Source: Streptomyces sp. ISL-66 (lineage in GTDB: Bacteria > Actinomycetota > Actinomycetes > Streptomycetales > Streptomycetaceae). From it: 64,000 bases of DNA. Positions within the stretch are counted from its first letter, which is position 1. Every line of letters starts with the position of its first letter. Below are positions 59,262 to 64,000 of this stretch, one piece after another. The position numbers and the translations under genes are program-made. The notes under the pieces were generated by a model. The model searched no databases. It worked only from the letters and a program-made list of their open reading frames with translations, and had not been told where the DNA came from. The DNA lies in assembly GCF_018614135.1 (NCBI RefSeq), contig NZ_JAGGOW010000040.1:17414-81413 (forward strand), read 5' to 3'.

Positions 59262-60410
59262 TCAGCAGCCGTCGCAGGGACAGCAGCAGCAGTCGCCGCA
59301 CCCGCAGTCTCCGCAGCATTCGCAGCCGTCGCAGCAGCCACCGGCATCGCACCACGGGTCCCGCCGCTGCCGCGACCAGGGGCCGTCGTGTTCCGTACAG
59401 CACAGCTGGCAGGTGCAGAACAGCCCGATGGCCACCGCGCAGCCCGGCACCAGGCCGCGGCGCGGCCTCTGCGGGGGCGGCGGCGGGCCGAAGCCCACCG
59501 GGGGCGGGCCGAAGGCGCCCTGTACGCCGTGTTCCGTCACGGTATGGGCACAGGCCGCCGTCCCGAAGGCCCGGTCCACCGAGGTGCGCAGCTCGTGCAC
59601 GAGCAGCCGGTGGGCGAGGCCCGCGTCCGCGAACTCCGCTTCGCGCAGTGCGAGCCGGATGCCCGTGAGGGCGTCGTCGCAGAGCCTGCGCGCCTCGGCG
59701 CGCGAGGTCCCGGTGGCGGTCAGCGGGTTCCAGGCGCCCGCCGCGGCGTCGGCGCCCTGGTCCTCCACCGCGTCCAGCAGGTGCGCGAGGCGTCCGAAGT
59801 AGCGGCCCGCCTCGGCGAGCGCGGCGGCGTTGCCTGGCCGTCCGGCGAGGGTCGCGGTATGGGCGAACGCGGCGGCCGTGGCGGTCTCGGTCGGCTCCGT
59901 CACCACGAGCACCGGCGTGCCGGGGCCGGCCAGGGTCTCGATGCCCGCCTGGCGGTCCACGGCGTCGACGAGGACCGCCGTGTCGAAGCCGAGCGAGGCC
60001 CCCGTGCGGGCGCCCGCCCGGTCCCATCCCTTGGCCACCCGGCGGGCCGCCAGCGCGATCGGGGCCCGGGCCAACAGCCCGTCCCGGTCGGCCACGTGGT
60101 CCCGCACCTTCGCCGAGGCCAGGACGAGCGAGACGGCGGCCGCGAGCCGCGCCCCCTCGCCGTTGGCCACCGGGGCGGTGCGCATCCCGCGCAGCGGACA
60201 GGGACCGGCGGTGCGCCGGCCGGACGCGGCGGGCCCGGACTGAGCCTCCGTCAGAACGGAGACGAGCAGCCCGTCGTAGTTGGTCACGATCCTCGCGAAC
60301 TGGCCGTGGTCACCCCGAAGTGCCAGGCACAACCCGCACAGATGAGCCATCCACTCCGCCTTGAACCGCTCACCGAGCCGGTGCGTACATGGTCTGACGA
60401 TGCCGAACAA
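59262..60410 (-). CDS. DUF5685 protein with cysteine-rich C-terminal tail
   Basis: A 382-aa protein. The family start LFGIVRPCTHRLGERFKAEWMAHLCGLCLALR is encoded from TTG 60410 with GGGGGAAG close by; ATG 60449 or 60491 would add residues not typical of the family. The N-terminal Cys pattern C-x15-C-x2-C suggests metal binding, and the body is alpha-helical. After a Pro-rich segment the last 51 residues contain 18 Cys in CCxxC, CxC and CCCC clusters, like a metallothionein-style tail. Function unknown; zinc or copper binding is likely. Confidence 0.82.
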   Translation of the reverse strand: MFGIVRPCTHRLGERFKAEWMAHLCGLCLALRGDHGQFARIVTNYDGLLVSVLTEAQSGPAASGRRTAGPCPLRGMRTAPVANGEGARLAAAVSLVLASAKVRDHVADRDGLLARAPIALAARRVAKGWDRAGARTGASLGFDTAVLVDAVDRQAGIETLAGPGTPVLVVTEPTETATAAAFAHTATLAGRPGNAAALAEAGRYFGRLAHLLDAVEDQGADAAAGAWNPLTATGTSRAEARRLCDDALTGIRLALREAEFADAGLAHRLLVHELRTSVDRAFGTAACAHTVTEHGVQGAFGPPPVGFGPPPPPQRPRRGLVPGCAVAIGLFCTCQLCCTEHDGPWSRQRRDPWCDAGGCCDGCECCGDCGCGDCCCCPCDGC

Positions 60411-60692
60411 AACGCTTCCCCCGTGTGTATACCCGTGCTCGACGGGCATCGTAGCGGGACCGCGCTTCACCCGTACGTCCCCCTCGACCACCCGTACGGT
60501 CGCACCGGTCGTATTTTCACTCAGTCAGCAGCGGTAGCCGCCAGGAGGCTTGACGGTGCAACGGATGTTCTGCACCAGTACCGTCACGAAACCCCTGCGC
60601 GGCGACTATCCACTTGGCGCGTTGTCAGCATCATGGACGACGATAGGGACGCGGAAGAGAAGACAGACTGACCGCGATGAAAGGAGGCGTCC

Positions 60693-61145
60693 ATGGGTTC
60701 GGTGCGCAAGGCGAGTGCCTGGCTGGGTCTCGTAGAGGACAGCGACGACGAGCGTTATTACGACGACGACTACGCGGAGGCCCCGCAGGGGGGTTCTGTG
60801 GTCGGCCCCGGCGAGCAGTGGGTCACGGACCCGCGCGTCAAGGTGGCCTCGGAGTCCGCCGTCGAGCAGGGCCGCCGCATCGCGACGGTCACCCCGGACG
60901 GTTTCCGTGACGCGCGCGGCATCGGCGAGCTGTTCCGCGACGGTGTCCCGGTCATCGTGAACCTCTCCTCGATGGACCCGGGCGACGCGAAGCGCGTGGT
61001 CGACTTCGCGGCCGGCCTGACCTTCGGCCTGCGCGGTTCGATCGAACGGGTGGCGACCAGGGTCTTCCTGCTGACCCCGGCCGACACCCAGATCGTCAAC
61101 GGCGAGTCCGGCGGCCGCTCGCGCGACTTCTTCAACCAGAGCTGA
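60693..61145 (+). CDS. SepF-like cell division protein
   Basis: A 150-aa SepF-family protein. The N-terminal [13 protein letters not shown] forms an amphipathic membrane-targeting helix, an acidic linker ([15 protein letters not shown]) follows, and the C-terminal SepF core ([43 protein letters not shown]) binds FtsZ and dimerises. ATG 60693 follows AAAGGAGG at 5 nt, a strong site. It stands outside the dcw cluster, so it corresponds to one of the additional streptomycete SepF-like proteins (I recall SflA/SflB), which modulate septation or hyphal tips. Confidence 0.93.
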   Translation: MGSVRKASAWLGLVEDSDDERYYDDDYAEAPQGGSVVGPGEQWVTDPRVKVASESAVEQGRRIATVTPDGFRDARGIGELFRDGVPVIVNLSSMDPGDAKRVVDFAAGLTFGLRGSIERVATRVFLLTPADTQIVNGESGGRSRDFFNQS

Positions 61146-61150
61146 GCCCG

Positions 61151-61180
61151 GGGGCACCTCCCAGCGGTAGCTGGGGGACC
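61151..61180. repeat. CCCAGCGGTAGCTGGG hairpin, probable dispersed Streptomyces repeat
   Basis: GGGGCACCTCCCAGCGGTAG followed by CTGGGGGACC contains the hairpin CCCAGC-GGTA-GCTGGG (61160-61175). I recall near-identical elements many times in Streptomyces genomes. Here it lies between the convergent sepF-like and acyl-CoA dehydrogenase genes and may act as a terminator. Confidence 0.6.
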
Positions 61181-61216
61181 CTCACCGGCCGCCTCCGTTC
61201 CCCGGTCCTCCCTGAC

Positions 61217-62386
61217 CTACCGGAAGGCGTCGAGTCCGGTGAGCGCCTTGCCCAGCACCAGCTGGTGCATCTCGACGGTGCCCTCGTAGGTGAGGACCGA
61301 CTCGAGGTTGGTGGCGTGCCGCATGACGGGGTACTCCAGGGAGATCCCGTTGGCACCGAGGATCGTCCGCGCGGTGCGGCAGATGTCGATGGCCTCGCGG
61401 ACGTTGTTGAGCTTGCCGAAGCTGATCTGCTCGGGCCGCAGGGTACCCGCGTCCATGCGCCGGCCCAGGTGGTGGGCGAGCAGGATCCCCTTGTGGAGCT
61501 CCAGCGCCATGTCGGCCAGCTTGGCCTGGGTGAGCTGGAAGCCGCCGATGGGCCTGCCGAACTGCTCGCGCGTCTTCGCGTAGTCGAGCGCCGCCTCGAA
61601 GCTGGCGCGCGCCGCGCCCATGGCCCCCCACACGATCCCGTACCGCGCGTGGCTGAGGCAGCCGAGCGGCCCCTTGAGCCCGGTGACGCCCGGAAGCACG
61701 GCGTCGGCGGGCAGCCGTACGTCGTCCAGGACCAGCTCGCTGGTCACCGAGGCGCGCAGGGACCACTTGTGCTTGATCTCCGGCGCGGAGAATCCGGCGG
61801 TGTCCGTGGGCACGGCGAACCCGCGGATCCCCTCGTCGGTCTGCGCCCAGACGACGGCCACGGCCGCCACCGACCCGTTGGTGATCCACATCTTGCGGCC
61901 GTTGAGCACCCAGTCGGTGCCCTCGCGCTTCGCGTACGTGCGCATGGCGCCCGGGTCGGACCCGACGTCGGGCTCGGTCAGCCCGAAGCAGCCGATGAGC
62001 TCGCCGGCGGCCATACCGGGCAGCCAGCGCTGCTTCTGCTCCTGCGAGCCGTACTTCCAGATCGCGTACATGGCGAGCGAGCCCTGTACGGAGACCAGCG
62101 AGCGGATCCCGGAGTCGGCGGCCTCCAGCTCCAGGCAGGCGAGCCCGTACTGGACGGCGCTCGCTCCGGCGCAGCCGTACCCCTCGAGGGACATCCCGAG
62201 GGCCCCGAGCGCCCCCAGTTCCTTGGCGAGCTCCCGGATCCCGGGCAGTTCGCCGTTCTCGTACCACTCGGCGATGTGCGGTAGCACCCGGTCGGCGGCC
62301 CAGCCGCGCACGGTGTCGCGGATGGCGAGGTCCTCCGGCGCGAGGAGCTCGTCGAGACCGAGCGGATCTGTGGGTACGAAGGACAC
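61217..62386 (-). CDS. Glutaryl-CoA dehydrogenase-like acyl-CoA dehydrogenase
   Basis: A 389-aa flavoenzyme. GCFGLTEPDVGSDPGAMRT, WVLNGRKMWITNG, KHKWSLRASVTSELVLDDV and TYEGTVEMHQLVLGKALTG follow the glutaryl-CoA dehydrogenase subgroup, with catalytic Glu in TYEGT. That enzyme both oxidises and decarboxylates glutaryl-CoA from lysine or tryptophan breakdown. GTG 62386 follows AGGAGG. A third ACTA-N7-TAGT operator lies 67 bp upstream, tying it to the TetR regulon at 8-12 kb. Substrate assignment is by resemblance. Confidence 0.9.
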   Translation of the reverse strand: MSFVPTDPLGLDELLAPEDLAIRDTVRGWAADRVLPHIAEWYENGELPGIRELAKELGALGALGMSLEGYGCAGASAVQYGLACLELEAADSGIRSLVSVQGSLAMYAIWKYGSQEQKQRWLPGMAAGELIGCFGLTEPDVGSDPGAMRTYAKREGTDWVLNGRKMWITNGSVAAVAVVWAQTDEGIRGFAVPTDTAGFSAPEIKHKWSLRASVTSELVLDDVRLPADAVLPGVTGLKGPLGCLSHARYGIVWGAMGAARASFEAALDYAKTREQFGRPIGGFQLTQAKLADMALELHKGILLAHHLGRRMDAGTLRPEQISFGKLNNVREAIDICRTARTILGANGISLEYPVMRHATNLESVLTYEGTVEMHQLVLGKALTGLDAFR

Positions 62387-62452
62387 GGAGCCTCCTGGCA
62401 GGCCGGGGTCGAATTCTCGGAAACCTGGTGCTGTGGCCGGAAGGTTCACCGG

Positions 62453-62467
62453 ACTAGCGGTGCTAGT
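62453..62467. promoter_or_regulatory. ACTAGC-GGT-GCTAGT operator
   Basis: A perfect palindrome with the same ACTA-N7-TAGT layout as the sites at 8382-8396 and 12133-12151. It sits between the acyl-CoA dehydrogenase and WYL genes. Confidence 0.65.
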
Positions 62468-62554
62468 TTGTCGTCCCGACCCCGTGCGGTCCACCCGTTC
62501 CTCCTGCGGAACGGGCCGCGACCGCCGGATCGGCACGCTCGGCTTCGACCCGGA

Positions 62555-62592
62555 GTCCGGGAGCCCCGTCCGGGAGCCCCGTCCGGGAGCCG
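62555..62592 (+). repeat. 14-bp tandem repeat upstream of the WYL gene
   Basis: Three copies of CCGGGAGCCCCGTC-type sequence (the first and last slightly changed) lie ahead of the WYL regulator start. No gene is visible in the 62468-62617 spacer. Confidence 0.65.
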
Positions 62593-62617
62593 GCCAGCCC
62601 CAGGGCAGACTGCGGGC

Positions 62618-63598
62618 ATGCTCGAGACTTCCGCGCGACTGCTGCGCCTGCTGTCCCTGTTGCAGGCCCACAGGGAATGGACCGGCGCCGATCTGGCCGA
62701 TCGGCTCGGGGTGACCGCGCGCACCGTGCGGCGGGACGTGGACCGGCTGCGGGAGCTCGGCTACCCCGTGAACGCCAGTCCCGGCACCGGGGGCGGCTAC
62801 CAGCTGGGGGCCGGGGCCGAGCTGCCGCCGCTGCTGCTCGACGACGACGAGGCCGTCGCCGTGGCCGTGGGCCTGCGGACCGCCGCCGGGAACGGGGTCG
62901 AGGGCATCGGGGAGGCCTCCGTACGGGCGCTGGCCAAGCTGCAGCAGGTCCTGCCGTCCCGGCTGCGCGGGCGGGTGTCGGCGCTGAACCAGTTCACCGT
63001 GCCGATGCTGAGGGGGGCCGGCGCGTCCACCGTAGACTCCGGCGTCCTGACCGAGCTGGCGACGGTCTGCCGCGACGCCGAGCGGCTGCGCTTCGGGTAC
63101 CGGGACCACGCGGGCAGCGTCACCCGGCGGACCGTCGAACCGCACCGGCTGGTGTGCACCGAGCGGCGCTGGTACCTGGTCGCCTGGGACCTGGACCGGC
63201 AGGACTGGCGGACCTTCCGGGCCGACCGGATCGAGCCCAGATCGCCGCACGGTCCCCGCTTCACCCCGCGCCCGCCGCCCGCCGAGGATCTCGCCGCGTA
63301 CGTCTCCGAGGGGATCTCCCAGGGTGCCTACGCGGCCCGGGCCGTCGTCCGTCTGCGGGTTTCCCTGGCGGAGGCCGCGCGGATCATCGCGCCGAGCCAC
63401 GGAACCCTGGAGCCCCTCGACGACGCGAGCTGCCTGCTGCGCACGGGCGCGGTGAACCTCGACGTCCTGGTGATTCACATCATGCTGATCGGGTGTGAGT
63501 TCGAGGTCGTCGAGCCGGCCGCACTGGCGGACCGGATCAGGGCCGCGCGCGATCTCCTCACCCGGTCTCTGGAGCCCCGCGAAGTGGAGAAGATGTAA
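62618..63598 (+). CDS. WYL-domain (DeoR/YafY-like) transcriptional regulator
   Basis: A 326-aa regulator. N-terminal winged HTH (ARLLRLLSLLQAHREWTGADLADRLGVTARTVRRDVDRLRELGYPV), a WYL domain (FGYRDHAGSVTRRTVEPHRLVCTERRWYLVAWD, about residues 155-200) and a C-terminal WCX extension. WYL domains sense nucleic acid ends or nucleotide ligands; many such proteins are stand-alone repressors. ATG 62618 has no ribosome binding site but CAGACT lies 6 nt before it, suggesting a leaderless mRNA. It is divergent from the glutaryl-CoA dehydrogenase-like gene. Confidence 0.92.
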   Translation: MLETSARLLRLLSLLQAHREWTGADLADRLGVTARTVRRDVDRLRELGYPVNASPGTGGGYQLGAGAELPPLLLDDDEAVAVAVGLRTAAGNGVEGIGEASVRALAKLQQVLPSRLRGRVSALNQFTVPMLRGAGASTVDSGVLTELATVCRDAERLRFGYRDHAGSVTRRTVEPHRLVCTERRWYLVAWDLDRQDWRTFRADRIEPRSPHGPRFTPRPPPAEDLAAYVSEGISQGAYAARAVVRLRVSLAEAARIIAPSHGTLEPLDDASCLLRTGAVNLDVLVIHIMLIGCEFEVVEPAALADRIRAARDLLTRSLEPREVEKM

Positions 63599-63856
63599 GG
63601 AAGCGGAGGGGAAGCGGAGGGGATCCGGGGCGCAGTCCGAAGCGCAGCCCAGAACCGAGTCCGGCGGGAATTGCGGGAAGTTCGAGGGGAATTCGAAAGA
63701 GAATTTATGCCGGGCGTGTCGCGCCACGGCAAATAAAAGGTCCCCCCAAAGCCGACGGCGGATCGGCTGTAGACAATTCGTGACACAAGCGTGACCCGGT
63801 ACGGAGGAACGTCCGGGCGTGCCGCTGACGGGCACGCACCCGGGCGCGGAAACGAA
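63599..63856 (+). other. Intergenic region after the WYL gene
   Basis: An AT-richer stretch (GAAAGAGAATTTATGCC, AAATAAAAGG) with no supported gene, between the WYL gene and a strong terminator. Confidence 0.5.
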
Positions 63857-63896
63857 GACGGCGGGCCCCGGTCGTCGTCGACCGGGGCCCGCCGTC
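63857..63896. terminator. Strong bidirectional terminator
   Basis: GACGGCGGGCCCCGGT (63857-63872) and ACCGGGGCCCGCCGTC (63881-63896) form a perfect 16-bp stem with loop CGTCGTCG. It lies 31 bp beyond a minus-strand stop codon at 63927-63929. Confidence 0.85.
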
Positions 63897-63926
63897 CTGA
63901 GCGCGGTGGCGTGCGTACCGTCCGGC

Positions 63927-64000
63927 TCAGCCGCCGGTGGCCGGGCGGGCGGCCGCCGCGCCGCGCACCGGGGCGCGCTCCGCGTGGGGCGGGCGGCGGC
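63927..64000 (-). CDS. C-terminal end of a minus-strand gene, cut by window
   Basis: A minus-strand frame is open from the window edge to a TGA at 63927-63929, reading an Ala/Arg/Pro-rich end (...VRGAAAARPATGG). The terminator directly beyond it supports a real gene end. Nothing can be said about function. Confidence 0.35.
   Translation of the reverse strand, partial: RRPPHAERAPVRGAAAARPATGG

Noticed and set aside
1..64000. CRISPR arrays, tRNA/rRNA genes, transposons or prophage
   Set aside because: The repeats present are tandem coding or spacer repeats without unique spacers; no cloverleaf, transposase or integrase was recognised.

Overview
The window is high-GC actinobacterial DNA, almost certainly a Streptomyces chromosome arm or core region. 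Support comes from heavy GC3 bias, GTG/TTG starts, leaderless TAnnnT promoters, rare TTA codons, and gene content such as a SepF-like protein, SoxR, an FxSxx-COOH RiPP cluster and a sortase-anchored LPMO. From memory, the order hmgA, SGNH lipase, LPMO, lipase, SepF-like, glutaryl-CoA dehydrogenase resembles the SCO1715-SCO1750 part of S. coelicolor; this was not checked.

Layout. 0-4.7 kb: the 3' part of a NamZ/DUF1343 gene, an alpha/beta hydrolase, a zinc-ribbon protein and a degenerate, repeat-expanded BKACE (DUF849) protein. 4.8-13.7 kb: SoxR, then a fatty-acid/aldehyde block (MaoC hydratase, two TetR regulators, acyl-CoA dehydrogenase, aldehyde and alcohol dehydrogenases, CitMHS transporter) with two recurring palindromic operators. 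13.7-17 kb: molybdopterin oxidoreductase and a TetR. 17-22 kb: a three-gene cell-envelope unit (beta-helix membrane protein, cupredoxin protein, polytopic membrane protein). 22-24.6 kb: homogentisate dioxygenase with a perfect operator and a GntR regulator. 24.6-30.5 kb: a 53-aa protein, a solitary type ISP R/M-like domain, a TetR-controlled ABC exporter, a CaiB-type CoA transferase and a small basic protein. 30.9-37.7 kb: Ser/Thr kinase, secreted SGNH esterase, DUF5925-AAA ATPase, nitrobindin, GntR, GNAT and DUF402. 37.9-41.4 kb: wall-anchored LPMO, secreted lipase and a YhgE/Pip-like membrane protein. 41.5-46.5 kb: amidohydrolase plus NCS1 permease under a divergent TetR, then an alpha/beta hydrolase.

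46.7-57.2 kb is the most distinctive region: an FxSxx-COOH RiPP system. It has a 54-aa precursor ending FNSAL, a radical SAM/SPASM maturase with a ruined HExxH extension, an AAC(3)-like acetyltransferase, a TIR-like protein that keeps the NADase-type Glu, and a 1333-aa P-loop/TIR/NB-ARC/TPR protein. It abuts a DUF4231 (SLATT) membrane protein and a convergent SLOG-like protein, a pairing known from nucleotide-signal conflict systems. fxsC and fxsT each carry a TTA codon, predicting bldA control.

57.3-64 kb: streptogrisin-like protease, DUF1684, a DUF5685 protein with a cysteine-rich tail, SepF-like, glutaryl-CoA dehydrogenase-like enzyme, WYL regulator, a strong terminator and the end of a minus-strand gene.

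No tRNA, rRNA, CRISPR array, insertion sequence or prophage was seen.
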